Notes: generated from the letters alone by a model not told the origin. Counted from the first letter of the stretch, positions 18,856-28,144 are shown. The stretch is 64,000 bases of DNA from Martinezella lusitana (GCF_900094565.1 NZ_FMAF01000001.1:62001-126000), one strand, 5' to 3'. Made by a program: numbers and translations.

Positions 18856-19365
18856 ATGACGAAAAAATCCAGACCCGCCGTCAATGTCGGCGAACTTCAG
18901 TTGGATCATTGGCAACAGGGGAGCTTCTTCGCCGGCAGCGACACCTCCTTCGGTGCGTTGCTCGGCCTGAAAGACATCGGCATCAGCTACAACGAAGTGC
19001 CCCCCGGCAAATCGGGCTGTCCATTTCACAATCATCATGTCGAAGAGGAACTCTTCGTCATTCTCGACGGCGAAGGCGACTATCGCTTCGGCGATCAGCG
19101 CATCCCCGTCAGCAAAGGCGATGTGCTGGGCGCTCCGACCGGCGGCCCGGAGACTGCGCATCAATTGATCAATACCGGCCCCGCGGTGCTGATCTATCTC
19201 GCGATTTCGACCAAGGCGCAGACGGAAATCGTCGAATATCCGGACTCGGGCAAGTTCCTAGCGAAAACCTATCGGGGCGGCGAAGCGGCATTCCGGGTCA
19301 TCGGCCGCGCCGCCAGCGTCGACGTGGATTACTGGGATGGCGAGCCCGGCGCATCGAACGACTGA
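18856..19365 (+). CDS. Cupin-domain protein
   Basis: A 169-residue single-domain cupin. Motif 1 is in PPGKSGCPFHNHHVEEELFV followed by ILDGEGDYRFGD, with two His and a Glu as possible metal ligands. Motif 2, around GAPTGGPETAHQLINTG, keeps a His. Members bind a metal and serve as isomerases, oxygenases or binding proteins, so no reaction can be named. The ATG at 18856 has GGGTGAGG upstream. With the next gene it forms a plus-strand block that splits the riboflavin genes. Confidence 0.82.
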   Translation: MTKKSRPAVNVGELQLDHWQQGSFFAGSDTSFGALLGLKDIGISYNEVPPGKSGCPFHNHHVEEELFVILDGEGDYRFGDQRIPVSKGDVLGAPTGGPETAHQLINTGPAVLIYLAISTKAQTEIVEYPDSGKFLAKTYRGGEAAFRVIGRAASVDVDYWDGEPGASND

Positions 19366-19412
19366 TCACACCCACGGAAATACATACCTGATAGCAAAGA
19401 CATCATAACTAC

Positions 19413-19931
19413 ATGACCATGATTCCGACATTGACGACTGAACGACTTCTGCTCCGCGGCCACAGGCTGGACGATTTCGACGAATTCACAGCCATCTGGA
19501 AACAAAAGGACCTTGTCCGCTTTATCGGCGGTGAGTCGCCCACGCGCGAGCAGGTTTGGGCGCGCCTGCTGCGCTATGCCGGCATGTGGCATCATCTCGG
19601 CTTCGGCTTCTTTGCCGTGGAGGAGCGTGAAAGCGGCAGGCTCATCGGCGAGGTCGGCTTTCTCGATCTGCATCGCGATATGAGCCCGACGACGGAAGGC
19701 ACGCTCGAAGCGGGCTGGAGCATCACGCCGCCGATGCAGGGCAAGGGCTATGCCACGGAAGCCGTGAGCGCGGCGATTGCATGGGCGGACAAACAGTTCG
19801 CAGGCCGGCGCATGACTTGCATCGTCGACCTGGAAAATGCGCCGTCCCTGCGCATCGCGGAAAAGGTCGGCTTCCGCCGGATCGGCGAAGTGAACTACAA
19901 GGACAAGCTCAATGCCATGTTCGAGCGATAG
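19413..19931 (+). CDS. GNAT-family acetyltransferase (RimJ/RimL-like)
   Basis: A 172-residue GNAT protein of the RimJ/RimL type. It begins IPTLTTERLLLRGHRLDDFDEF, has the beta-strand segment GFGFFAVEERESGRLIGEVGF and the acetyl-CoA region GWSITPPMQGKGYATEAV (Q/R-x-x-G-x-G/A as QGKGYA), then ENAPSLRIAEKVGFRRIGEV. It should acetylate an N-terminal or small-molecule amine; the substrate is unknown. It is 47 bases after the cupin gene, likely co-transcribed. Confidence 0.88.
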   Translation: MTMIPTLTTERLLLRGHRLDDFDEFTAIWKQKDLVRFIGGESPTREQVWARLLRYAGMWHHLGFGFFAVEERESGRLIGEVGFLDLHRDMSPTTEGTLEAGWSITPPMQGKGYATEAVSAAIAWADKQFAGRRMTCIVDLENAPSLRIAEKVGFRRIGEVNYKDKLNAMFER

Positions 19932-19969
19932 ATGAGAAACCGATCGCCACTCCAGAAAGTGTAACGAAG

Positions 19970-20103
19970 ATGGCTTCGCAGGAGCTCTTCTCGATTAAGG
20001 CCTACGAGCCGGCTTTGTCGTCGTGGCTGCGCAGCAGGTGGAGAAGTGCGGGCAGACGCTGGCGAACTTCCTTATGGAAAAGACATTGGCGCAAAACGAC
20101 TGA
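19970..20103 (+). pseudogene. Possible frameshifted small-gene remnant
   Basis: An ATG at 19970 opens MASQELFSIKAYEP, after which a one-base shift near 20000-20010 would continue AGFVVVAAQQVEKCGQTLAN...LAQND to a TGA at 20101. Neither half is a convincing gene alone, but joined they read like a plausible short soluble protein with rhizobial codon use. I do not recognise the family. The alternative is chance. Confidence 0.25.
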
Positions 20104-20194
20104 CTGGCGCGTCGGCCGATCGGTTGATGCCGACTGTGTCCGCAGTCCAGTGAGAGGTGCTCATGGGCACCCCTACTCCGCTACCGCGTGACGT

Positions 20195-20815
20195 TCACCC
20201 TTCACGAGCGACCGGAAATTCAGCCAGCCGAGCGGCATAGCGCGCCATGGTATCGACTTCGAAATTGACGAAATCCCCCGCTTTGCGCTCGCCCCAGGTG
20301 GTGACTTCCAAGGTGTGGCGGATCAGCAGCACGTCGAAGTCGGTGCCGTCGACGGCGTTGACCGTGAGCGACGTGCCGTCGAGCGCAATAGACCCCTTGG
20401 GCGCGACGAACTTGGCAAGATGCGCCGGCGCGCGCAGGCGATAGCGGGTCGCATCGCCTTCCGCCGTCACGGAGAGAATTTCCGCCTTGCCGTCGACATG
20501 GCCGGAAACGATGTGGCCGCCGAGCTCGTCGCCGATCTTCAGCGAGCGCTCGAGATTGATCTTGGCTCCGGCTTCCCAGGTGCCGATGGTGGTCAGCCGC
20601 AGGGCTTCCTCCCAGGCTTCTACCTCGAACCAGCGTCCATTGCTGCCCTCCTGCGGCAATCCGGTGACCGTCAGGCAGACGCCGGCATGGGAAATCGAGG
20701 CGCCCATGTCGATCGTGGTCGGATCGTATTTGGTAGCAACGCGCAGCTTGATGCCTTCCTTGAGCGGAGAAACGGATTCGACCGTGCCGACATCGGTGAC
20801 AATTCCGGTAAACAT
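20195..20815 (-). CDS. ribE: Riboflavin synthase, alpha chain
   Basis: A 206-residue riboflavin synthase that dismutates two ribityllumazine molecules to riboflavin. The two internally repeated lumazine-binding barrels are visible: MFTGIVTDVGTVES with ISHAGVCLTVTG in the first, and GGHIVSGHVDGKAEI with KGSIALDGTSLTVNAV in the second. The ATG at 20815 shares its A with the TGA of ribD, so the genes are coupled. The C-terminus ends in a helix (TMARYAARLAEFPV) used for trimer contact. Confidence 0.96.
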   Translation of the reverse strand: MFTGIVTDVGTVESVSPLKEGIKLRVATKYDPTTIDMGASISHAGVCLTVTGLPQEGSNGRWFEVEAWEEALRLTTIGTWEAGAKINLERSLKIGDELGGHIVSGHVDGKAEILSVTAEGDATRYRLRAPAHLAKFVAPKGSIALDGTSLTVNAVDGTDFDVLLIRHTLEVTTWGERKAGDFVNFEVDTMARYAARLAEFPVAREG

Positions 20816-21924
20816 CAAAAACCTCTTTCGTATTCGTCGCAGCGATCGTCGCCGAACTGGCTCTCGCTGATATGCATGAAACTGGGTGGGATATTGGATT
20901 TGACGATAGGCGATTCAATACCGCCTTCGCCGATATCGGCCGGCCCCTGGAACAGCAGGATGCGGTCGACCAGATCAGCATCGAGGAAACGTCGCGCAGT
21001 CTTCGCGCCGCCCTCGACCAGCAGGGAGGAAATCCCCCGCGTGCCCAAGGCTTCCAGCAACTCTCCCGGCTCGCCCGAATTAGACTGCAACACCTCGACG
21101 CCGGCGGCATCGAGAGCGGCACGGCGGCCTAAAAAGGCGCTGTCGGTATTCTCGTCGAAGGGTGGCGGATGGCCGGCAACGGCGATGACCGGATATTGCC
21201 GCGCCGTCCTCACCAACTTGCTGCCGAGCGGAAGCTGAAGGTCTTCATCGATGACGACGCGCAACGGCGAGCGGTCCTCAAGGCCGGGAAGCCGACAGGT
21301 CAATTCCGGATCGTCCGCTATCGCCGTGCCGATGCCGACGAGAATGGCGTCGCTTTCGGCACGCAGCATCTGCACCTGGGCGCGAGCGATATCGCCGGTG
21401 ATGCGCACCTGCCCTTCGCCTGTCCTGCCGATCATTCCATCGGCGGAAATAGCAAGCTTCAGAGTTACATAGGGCCTGTTTCTCGTCTGGCGCATGAGGT
21501 ATCCTGCCAGAGACCGCCTTCCCTCTTCCTCCAGAATGCCTGTATCGACTTCAATGCCGGCGTCGCGCAGCATCTTGATGCCGCGCCCGGAAACGCGCTG
21601 ATCAGGATCCGTGACGCTGATCACGACCCGCGCGACGCCATAGGCGATCAGCGCCTCGGCGCAGGGCGGCGTCTTGCCATAATGCGAGCAGGGTTCGAGC
21701 GTCACATAGGCCGTGGCGTCCCTCGCCGCCTCGCCCGCCTCGGCCAGAGCCTGGGGCTCCGCATGGGGGCGGCCACCGACGGCCGTGACGCCACGGCCAA
21801 TGACCACGCCGTCTTTGACGACAAGGCAGCCGACGGATGGGTTGGTGGAGGTCAGCCCGAGATGCGTGCGCGACAGGCGGATTGCCGCAGCCATGAAACG
21901 CTCGTCCTCGGACCGCTGCGTCAT
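20815..21924 (-). CDS. ribD: Bifunctional riboflavin deaminase/reductase
   Basis: A 369-residue RibD. The N-terminal zinc deaminase has His54 and Glu56 in HAEPQAL and Cys79 and Cys88 in PCSHYGKTPPC. The C-terminal reductase (from about 150) starts RPYVTLKLAISADGMIG and ends with the GGAKTARRFLDADLVDRI region. It carries out two consecutive steps in the pyrimidine branch. The ATG at 21924 lies two bases after the nrdR stop, and the gene runs into ribE. A TTG at 21930 is an alternative start. Confidence 0.96.
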   Translation of the reverse strand: MTQRSEDERFMAAAIRLSRTHLGLTSTNPSVGCLVVKDGVVIGRGVTAVGGRPHAEPQALAEAGEAARDATAYVTLEPCSHYGKTPPCAEALIAYGVARVVISVTDPDQRVSGRGIKMLRDAGIEVDTGILEEEGRRSLAGYLMRQTRNRPYVTLKLAISADGMIGRTGEGQVRITGDIARAQVQMLRAESDAILVGIGTAIADDPELTCRLPGLEDRSPLRVVIDEDLQLPLGSKLVRTARQYPVIAVAGHPPPFDENTDSAFLGRRAALDAAGVEVLQSNSGEPGELLEALGTRGISSLLVEGGAKTARRFLDADLVDRILLFQGPADIGEGGIESPIVKSNIPPSFMHISESQFGDDRCDEYERGF

Positions 21925-21926
21925 GG

Positions 21927-22403
21927 TCAAGGATCCAGCGGATCGCGGGCGATCTTGGCGTTGATCTCGTTGATCACATGCTCGAAATCCTCGGCATGCG
22001 AAAAATCGCGATAGACCGAGGCATAGCGCACGAAGGCGACGTCATCGAGGGTCTTCAGCGCCTCCAGCACCTGGAGGCCGATCTGTTCCGAGCTGATTTC
22101 CGTCTCACCGGAGCTTTCGAGGCGGCGAACGATGCCGGAAACGGCGCGTTCGATACGGTCACGGTCGACCGGACGCTTGCGCAGGGCGATCTCGAAGGAC
22201 CGCACCAGCTTGTCGCGATCGAAGAGCACCTTGCGGCCGGTCTTTTTGATGACCATCAGCTCGCGGAGCTGCACGCGCTCGAACGTGGTGAACCGGCCGC
22301 CGCAATCGGGACAGATCCGCCGCCGGCGGATGGAGGTATTATCCTCCGCCGGGCGCGAATCCTTGACCTGGGTATCTTCCGTACCGCAATAGGGGCAGCG
22401 CAT
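21927..22403 (-). CDS. nrdR: Transcriptional repressor NrdR
   Basis: A 158-residue NrdR, the nucleotide-sensing repressor of ribonucleotide reductase genes. The zinc ribbon is MRCPYCG...CPDCG (Cys3, Cys6, Cys31, Cys34), followed by [10 protein letters not shown] and an ATP-cone domain with [19 protein letters not shown]. It lies between glyA (nine bases upstream) and ribD (coupled), a usual alphaproteobacterial order. NrdR boxes were not seen in this window. Confidence 0.96.
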   Translation of the reverse strand: MRCPYCGTEDTQVKDSRPAEDNTSIRRRRICPDCGGRFTTFERVQLRELMVIKKTGRKVLFDRDKLVRSFEIALRKRPVDRDRIERAVSGIVRRLESSGETEISSEQIGLQVLEALKTLDDVAFVRYASVYRDFSHAEDFEHVINEINAKIARDPLDP

Positions 22404-22412
22404 CCGCCCTCC

Positions 22413-23711
22413 TCAGCCCATATAGCCGTACATCGGGAAGCGGTCCGTGAGCTTGACCACCTTCTCGCGCACGGCGGCCTCGACGGCAGCATTGCCTTCA
22501 TCCGAATTGGCAACCTTCAGTCCGTCGAGCACTTCGATGATGAGATTGCCGATTTCGCGGAATTCGGCTTCCTTGAAACCGCGCGTCGTGCCGGCCGGGG
22601 TGCCGAGACGGACGCCGGAGGTGACGAAAGGCTTCTCCGGATCGAACGGGATGCCGTTCTTGTTGCAGGTGACGTAGGCGCGGCCAAGAGCGGCCTCGGC
22701 GCGCTTGCCGGTGGCATTCTTCTTGCGCAGGTCGACCAGCATCAAGTGGTTGTCGGTGCCGCCGGAGACGACGTCGACGCCGCCGGAGATCAGCGTTTCG
22801 GCCAGCGCCTTGGCGTTCTTGACGATCTGCGCGGCATAATCCTGGAATTCCGGCTGCAGCGCTTCGCCGAGCGCCACGGCCTTGGCGGCGATGACATGCA
22901 TCAGCGGGCCACCCTGCAGGCCGGGGAAGACGGCCGAATTGAACTTCTTGGCCAGATCCTCGTCATTGGTGAGGATCATGCCGCCGCGCGGGCCGCGAAG
23001 CGACTTGTGGGTCGTGGTCGTCGCAACGTGGCAATGCGGGAATGGCGACGGATGCTGGCCACCGGCGACGAGGCCGGCGATATGGGCCATGTCGACCATC
23101 AGGTAGGCGCCGACGCTGTCGGCGATCTCGCGGAAGCGCTTCCAGTCCCAGATGCGGGAATAGGCGGTGCCGCCGGCGATGATCAGCTTCGGCCTGGTTT
23201 CCTCGGCCTTGCGTTGAACCGCTTCCATGTCGAGCAGGTTATCGCCTTCGCGCACGCCGTAGGAAACGACGTTGAACCACTTGCCGGACATGTTGACCGG
23301 CGAACCATGCGTCAGATGACCGCCCGAATTGAGATCGAGACCCATGAAGGTGTCGCCGGGCTGCAGCAGCGCCAGAAATACGGCCTGGTTCATCTGCGAG
23401 CCGGAATTCGGCTGGACGTTGGCGAAGTTGACGCCGAACAGCTTCTTGGCGCGCTCGATGGCAAGCTCTTCGGCGATATCGACGAACTGGCAGCCGCCAT
23501 AATAGCGCTTGCCCGGATAGCCTTCGGCATATTTGTTCGTCATGATCGAGCCCTGCGCTTCCAGCACGGCGCGGGAAACGATGTTTTCCGAGGCGATCAG
23601 TTCGATCTCATGCCGCTGGCGACCCAATTCCTTGCCGATCGCACCGAAGATTTCCGGATCGGTATCGGCAAGCGAGCGATTGAAGAAAGGTTCGGTGAAC
23701 GGATTAGTCAT
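22413..23711 (-). CDS. glyA: Serine hydroxymethyltransferase
   Basis: A 432-residue PLP enzyme that interconverts serine and glycine while loading tetrahydrofolate with a one-carbon unit. The PLP lysine is Lys236 in [14 protein letters not shown]; substrate/cofactor residues are in LIASENIVS and [15 protein letters not shown]. The start is ATG 23711, giving the normal length; the frame is open further but non-homologous. It is the first gene of a glyA-nrdR-ribD-ribE run. Confidence 0.97.
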   Translation of the reverse strand: MTNPFTEPFFNRSLADTDPEIFGAIGKELGRQRHEIELIASENIVSRAVLEAQGSIMTNKYAEGYPGKRYYGGCQFVDIAEELAIERAKKLFGVNFANVQPNSGSQMNQAVFLALLQPGDTFMGLDLNSGGHLTHGSPVNMSGKWFNVVSYGVREGDNLLDMEAVQRKAEETRPKLIIAGGTAYSRIWDWKRFREIADSVGAYLMVDMAHIAGLVAGGQHPSPFPHCHVATTTTHKSLRGPRGGMILTNDEDLAKKFNSAVFPGLQGGPLMHVIAAKAVALGEALQPEFQDYAAQIVKNAKALAETLISGGVDVVSGGTDNHLMLVDLRKKNATGKRAEAALGRAYVTCNKNGIPFDPEKPFVTSGVRLGTPAGTTRGFKEAEFREIGNLIIEVLDGLKVANSDEGNAAVEAAVREKVVKLTDRFPMYGYMG

Positions 23712-23831
23712 CGTGAAAGCTCCTGAACGGGCCGGAACGGCAATGCAATTGGTATTAGCGTCAGGGTCGCGCGAGGGCAATACGATCAGCGACATTTGCT
23801 GGGCATTCTACGCTGAGGGGTGCCAGCCAAT

Positions 23832-23860
23832 GAAAAAGCCGCATCCAAGGACGCGGCTTC
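23832..23860 (-). terminator. Intrinsic terminator of the L,D-transpeptidase gene
   Basis: On the minus strand AAGCCGC pairs with GCGGCTT across an imperfect inner stem and is followed by TTTTCATTGG. It lies about 25 bases after the transpeptidase stop. Confidence 0.7.
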
Positions 23861-23885
23861 GATCTCAATTGCGGTTGGAAGCCGA

Positions 23886-25199
23886 TTATTGAACCGGCTG
23901 CTCCATGCCCTGGGTCGTTTCGAGCGCGAGCTCGGAATTGCCGTCGAGATTATAGATATCGTCGCGGAACTGAACGATACCGTCGGCAGCGCTCCACGCG
24001 GAGATATAGACGAAATAAACCGGCACTTCCGTCGCAAGCGTAATCGGCGTGTTGACGCGGGTGGAGATGACCTGCTCGATGTGCTGGCGCGGCCAGCCGG
24101 GCGTTTCGGTCAGCAGCCAGGTCGCCAGGTCGCGCACGTTCTGAACGCGCACACAGCCCGAGCTATCGAAACGCATCAGCTTGTTGAACAGGCCCTGCTC
24201 CGGCGTGTCGTGCATATATTCGTTGTTGGGGTTGTGGAAGTTGATCTTCGTGGACGCCATGGCGTTGGTCTTGCCCGGGTCCTGACGGAACATCAGGTCC
24301 GGAGCCTTGTCCGAATTCCAGTCGATCGTCTCAGGCGCAACTTCCTGGCCCTTGCCGTCGAGAAGGCGGATATTGCTCCTCGTCAGGTAGGTCGGATCCT
24401 TCCGCATCAGCGGCATGATGTCCTTGATGATGATGGAGCGCGGCGCCGTCCAATAGGGGTTGAGGATGACCTCGTAGATCTTTGAATTGATGATGTGCGT
24501 CGGGCGCGATTCCCGGCCGACGATCGCTTCGTGACGCAGCGCCACCTGGCCATCCTGCACGGCTTCGACACGGGTTGCCGGGATGTTGACCATGACATGA
24601 CGGCGACCGAGATCGGACGGGAACGTCTGGAGGCGAACGAGGTTGGTATTCAGCTGCTGCAGGCGGACATTGGCCGAGATGTTCATCGCCTTCAGCGTGA
24701 AATCGCCGAGGACGCCATCCGGCGGAAGACCGTGGCGGGCCTGGAAACGCTTGACGGCGCCGTCAACGTAGGAATCGAAGGATGAGGAAATACCCGCCTC
24801 GCGCGGCAAGTCTCCCGTGACCATCAGATGCTGGCGCAGCGACTGCACGGCGGGATCGGTGACGCCGAGCTGCATGGACTGCTGGCTCGTCGGATTGATC
24901 TGCGGCCAGCCGCCATTGGCAACGATGCTCTGATACCGGGCAATCGCCTGCTGGATGTTCGGTACGGAATCAGGGCCGAGGATTGGCGTGTTCGACTGGA
25001 CGGCGGCTGCCGTGCGTGCCGCGGCCTTGGCGTCGAACTGGTCGTCCCAATTGCCGCGAGAACGGTCGTTGATCAGCGCCTCCAGCGGAGTCGCGTTTTG
25101 CGCAAGGGCCGGCGCAGCCAATGCGGCAGCGCCAAAAGTTACGGCCGACCGCAGGAAAGAGCGGCGCGAAAAGGGTTCAATTCCGTTTTTCTTCGACAT
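23886..25199 (-). CDS. ldtP: Periplasmic L,D-transpeptidase (LdtP-type)
   Basis: A 437-residue exported YkuD-family transpeptidase that forms 3-3 crosslinks in, or edits, peptidoglycan. A twin-Arg-like leader SRRSFLRS (11-18) and a hydrophobic stretch to AQN indicate export. A peptidoglycan-binding-like domain at about 140-175 (DGAVKRFQARHGLPPDGVLG) precedes the catalytic domain, with His330 in YMHDTPE and Cys349 in SSGCVRVQN. The gene lies downstream of an ldtR-like MarR gene on the same strand; in Liberibacter and Sinorhizobium LdtR is known to control ldtP and osmotic tolerance. Confidence 0.92.
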   Translation of the reverse strand: MSKKNGIEPFSRRSFLRSAVTFGAAALAAPALAQNATPLEALINDRSRGNWDDQFDAKAAARTAAAVQSNTPILGPDSVPNIQQAIARYQSIVANGGWPQINPTSQQSMQLGVTDPAVQSLRQHLMVTGDLPREAGISSSFDSYVDGAVKRFQARHGLPPDGVLGDFTLKAMNISANVRLQQLNTNLVRLQTFPSDLGRRHVMVNIPATRVEAVQDGQVALRHEAIVGRESRPTHIINSKIYEVILNPYWTAPRSIIIKDIMPLMRKDPTYLTRSNIRLLDGKGQEVAPETIDWNSDKAPDLMFRQDPGKTNAMASTKINFHNPNNEYMHDTPEQGLFNKLMRFDSSGCVRVQNVRDLATWLLTETPGWPRQHIEQVISTRVNTPITLATEVPVYFVYISAWSAADGIVQFRDDIYNLDGNSELALETTQGMEQPVQ

Positions 25200-25704
25200 A
25201 TCCCAACCGTTCAGCGCTGCGATCCAATTATGCGCAGCCTAGAGAGGAAGCAGTAAATAGCGCGGCTTGCGCCAAGTAACGCAGCTCAGTATCGATCCGT
25301 TCCCGTAAAGCACCATCAAAAACTTCGCCACGAACTATCACAATATTGCGAAGCGAAGGCACCGGAAGATCGAGATTTGAGAACGCCGCTTGCCGTCGGT
25401 TTCCGCTGTCATAGCAATATGGCCAATTCGTGTCGCCCGGCATGAAACTTGCCTTGCCGTGCTGCCGCGACAGAAGAGTCATATTGCAATTGCTAAAATA
25501 CCACAGTTATCCGCGGTTCATAACCTGTCCTGACCTGCCGTCAATGGTACAACCGCTTTGCACGGCACATGTAACAGAAGCTGAAGAGCGGTCGTGGCAA
25601 AAAGCGCACAATTAGGGGTCCTACGACGCGTTCAAGCCGGACACGCAGGGAACGTGTCCGGCTTGTTTTACTGGAAGGTCTTACGGTTGATCCGTCGCCG
25701 TTAC
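25200..25704. other. Long ldtR-ldtP intergenic region
   Basis: These 505 bases hold no convincing gene. An 84-codon ORF on the minus strand (25228-25482) has no ribosome binding site or recognisable domain. The region should contain the ldtP promoter and any LdtR-binding site. Two AT-richer patches lie at about 25300-25350 and 25480-25515. A strong hairpin followed by a short T tract on the plus strand is at 25632-25671 (separate entry). Confidence 0.55.
25632..25671 (+). terminator. Strong hairpin with T tract, possible end of a small RNA
   Basis: CAAGCCGGACACG pairs perfectly with CGTGTCCGGCTTG around the loop CAGGGAA; TTTTA follows on the plus strand only. No plus-strand gene precedes it, and the downstream ldtR gene runs the other way. 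It could end an unannotated small RNA transcribed from about 25480-25600, or be a poor attenuating structure after ldtR on the minus strand. Confidence 0.6.
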
Positions 25705-26223
25705 TTACAGGCGGTACATGATCGAGTCGTTCCAGAAGCGGTCGAGGCGCTGCAGGAGCTTGTTCATCTGGGTGAATTCGTCGGTGCCGATGCCGCCGAC
25801 CTTGTCGATCGAGCCGATATGGCGCTCATAAAGCTTGGCAACGGTTTCGGCGATGTCCTGGCCCGTTTCCGTCAGGCTGATGCGGACCGAGCGACGGTCG
25901 ATGCGCGAGCGCTGATGGTTGATGAAGCCGAGATCGACCAGCTTCTTGACGTTGTAGGAAACGTTGGAGCCGAGGTAGAAACCGCGCGAGCGCAGCTCGC
26001 CGGCCGTCAGTTCGGAATTGCCGATGTTGAAGAGGAGCAGCGCCTGGACGGCATTGACGTCGTCGCGACCCTGGCGGTCGAACTCGTCCTTGATCACATC
26101 GAGGAGACGACGGTGAAGGCGCTCCACCAGGTGAAGGGATTCCATGTACAGGCCCCGGATGTCATCAACCTGCTGATCCCGAGCATTCGAAACTGCCTGC
26201 GGCTTGATTTTCGTGTTCATCAT
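25705..26223 (-). CDS. ldtR: MarR-family regulator, LdtR-type
   Basis: A 172-residue winged-helix MarR protein. The helix-turn-helix lies in LTAGELRSRGFYLGSNVSYNVKKLVDLGFINHQRS, followed by the wing RIDRRSVRISLTETG. This matches the unusual LdtR subgroup, which has longer N- and C-terminal helices (VERLHRRLLDVIKDEFD; MNKLLQRLDRFWNDSIMYRL). It is expected to act as a dimer controlling the downstream transpeptidase. Two consecutive ATGs (26223, 26220) exist and GAGG precedes the first. Effector unknown. Confidence 0.9.
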   Translation of the reverse strand: MMNTKIKPQAVSNARDQQVDDIRGLYMESLHLVERLHRRLLDVIKDEFDRQGRDDVNAVQALLLFNIGNSELTAGELRSRGFYLGSNVSYNVKKLVDLGFINHQRSRIDRRSVRISLTETGQDIAETVAKLYERHIGSIDKVGGIGTDEFTQMNKLLQRLDRFWNDSIMYRL

Positions 26224-26353
26224 GACTTGGCCTCACTCTGTTTTGTTTGGCGGTGTCGTTTTCTTCCCGCCTTGAGTGAGACCCTATCGAATACACATAA
26301 AATTCTACTTAAACTGCAGGCTTAACAGCATCTTACCGCGAAGTCTTGGTGTC

Positions 26354-26794
26354 TCAAGGTAAATCAACCATTACCTGCTGCTGCCGGCGGCGCCGCTTCT
26401 CCTGCCACAAAAGGATGCGGAACAGGCAATAAAGCACGGCCACGCAGGCATGCAAGATCATGATCAGCGGATTGGATCCGAATATCTCCGGCCAGACGCC
26501 GTACATCAATCCCTGGCCGCCCGCGGCCAGCACCCAGATGACCGGACCCCAGGATACCGTCAGCCACAATCCGAGTGCCGCAACGGGGAAGACGACGGCA
26601 AGCCCGGCGCTGGCGACCTTCCACGGCAGATCGAGCAGATCGAAGCGCGCATGGCCACCAAGCGAATAGCCGACCAGCATCGCCCAATATTGCAGGCCGA
26701 GCCAGAAGCACGCGATCGCGATCAGCCGCAGGAACAGCACGAACAGAATGTCCGTCAGCGAATTCTTGGGTACGGTCGAAGAATCAGGTTCCAT
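26354..26794 (-). CDS. Small inner-membrane protein (DUF6163-like)
   Basis: A 146-residue protein with about four hydrophobic helices (ILFVLFLRLIAIACFWLGLQ; LGGHARFDLLDLPWKVASAG then VVFPVAALGLWLTVSWGPVIWVLAAGG; ILHACVAVLYCLFRILLW) and a basic C-terminus (EKRRRRQQQ). It looks like a family restricted to Rhizobiales that I associate with DUF6163, though I cannot confirm the number. The frame is open to 27391 antisense to hemB; the ATG at 26794 (MEPDSSTVPKN) is the sensible start. It is divergent from hemB. Confidence 0.7.
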   Translation of the reverse strand: MEPDSSTVPKNSLTDILFVLFLRLIAIACFWLGLQYWAMLVGYSLGGHARFDLLDLPWKVASAGLAVVFPVAALGLWLTVSWGPVIWVLAAGGQGLMYGVWPEIFGSNPLIMILHACVAVLYCLFRILLWQEKRRRRQQQVMVDLP

Positions 26795-26939
26795 GCGCGA
26801 ACAATACGTAGGAGGCACTCGCCTCGCCAGAGCGATCTTGGCTGCGGCCTTTCGCCGGGTTTTGAATCCTGGGGACAGCGTGATAGGTACGCTGCCTATA
26901 CAATAAGGCCATAGATAGACGAAGAAGGACGGCGGCACC

Positions 26940-27953
26940 ATGGAGAACAAGACGCACCTCGTTGATGAGATTACCGGGCATCGGCGCATGCGGCGCAACC
27001 GCAAGGCCGACTGGACCCGCCGCCTGGTGCAGGAAAACAGGCTCGCCGTCGACGATCTGATCTGGCCGATCTTTCTCATCCCCGGCACCGGCATCGTGGA
27101 GCCGATCCCCGCCATGCCAGGCGTCAATCGCATGACTGTAGACAAGGCGGTGGAAGCGGCGAAGGAGGCGGCCGACCTCGGCATTCCAGCGCTCGCCACC
27201 TTCCCGAACATCGAGATGGAACTGCGCGACGAAACAGGCTCGAACAGCCTCGAGAAGAACAATCTCATCAATCTTGCCAGCGCGGCGATCAAGAAGGCGG
27301 TGCCGAACATCGGCGTTATCACCGATGTCGCCCTCGACCCCTTCACCAGCCACGGCCATGACGGCATCCTGCGCGGCAACGAGATCGTCAACGACGAGAC
27401 GGTCGAGCAGGTCGCGCGCGCGGCCGTCTATCAGGCGGATGCCGGCGCCGACATCATCGCGCCTTCGGAGATGATGGACGGGCGCATCGGCGCGATCCGC
27501 CACGCTCTTGACGCCGCCGGCCATCAGAGCGTCGGCATCATGAGCTATGCGACAAAGTTCACCTCGGCCTTCTACGGCCCCTACCGCGAGGCGATCTCGA
27601 CTGGCGGCCTGCTGAAGGGCGACAAAAAGACCTATTATATCGACCCGGCAAACGGCACCGAAGCCGTGCGGGACGCAGCACTCGACGTCGAGGAAGGCGC
27701 CGACATGCTGATGGTCAAGCCGGGCCTGCCCTATCTCGACATCTGTTGGCGGCTGAAGGAGGCATTCGGCCTTCCGACCTTCGCCTATCAGGTCTCCGGC
27801 GAATACGCGATGATCAAGGCGGCCGCCGCCAACGGCTGGATCGACGGTGACAAGGTGATGCTGGAAACCCTCCTCGCCTTCAAGCGCGCGGGCTGCGACG
27901 GCATCCTCACCTATTTCGCAATGGATGTGGCGAGGCATCTGGCAAAGAAATAG
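26940..27953 (+). CDS. hemB: Delta-aminolevulinic acid dehydratase (porphobilinogen synthase)
   Basis: A 337-residue HemB that condenses two 5-aminolevulinates to porphobilinogen in haem and cobalamin synthesis. The Schiff-base lysines are Lys206 (YATKFTSAFYGPYR) and Lys260 (LMVKPGLPYLD). The metal region reads ALDPFTSHGHDG, lacking the cysteines of the zinc type, so it belongs to the Mg-dependent class common in alphaproteobacteria. A GGACGG element precedes the ATG. It is transcribed away from the small membrane-protein gene. Confidence 0.96.
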   Translation: MENKTHLVDEITGHRRMRRNRKADWTRRLVQENRLAVDDLIWPIFLIPGTGIVEPIPAMPGVNRMTVDKAVEAAKEAADLGIPALATFPNIEMELRDETGSNSLEKNNLINLASAAIKKAVPNIGVITDVALDPFTSHGHDGILRGNEIVNDETVEQVARAAVYQADAGADIIAPSEMMDGRIGAIRHALDAAGHQSVGIMSYATKFTSAFYGPYREAISTGGLLKGDKKTYYIDPANGTEAVRDAALDVEEGADMLMVKPGLPYLDICWRLKEAFGLPTFAYQVSGEYAMIKAAAANGWIDGDKVMLETLLAFKRAGCDGILTYFAMDVARHLAKK

Positions 27954-28144
27954 TTTCCAGCCATACGCCTGCCGCATGCTTATTGTATTTGCCGGACCTC
28001 ATACCATATGTTCGGCAAATGTTTCTCTACTGCGCCGCGCGTCCTGGCGGACGCGCAAAGGTCGCGGTAGATTCTTTAATCTGCGCATAAGCCTTTCCTT
28101 AAATCTGGACGATCGAAGGAGTTATGCGCGAAGGAGGAAAAGTG

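Noticed and set aside
21978..23726. 582-codon open frame on the plus strand
   Set aside because: Antisense to nrdR and glyA, both unmistakable genes.
25228..25482. 84-codon ORF upstream of ldtP
   Set aside because: No Shine-Dalgarno sequence, no recognisable motif, and it covers the expected promoter region.
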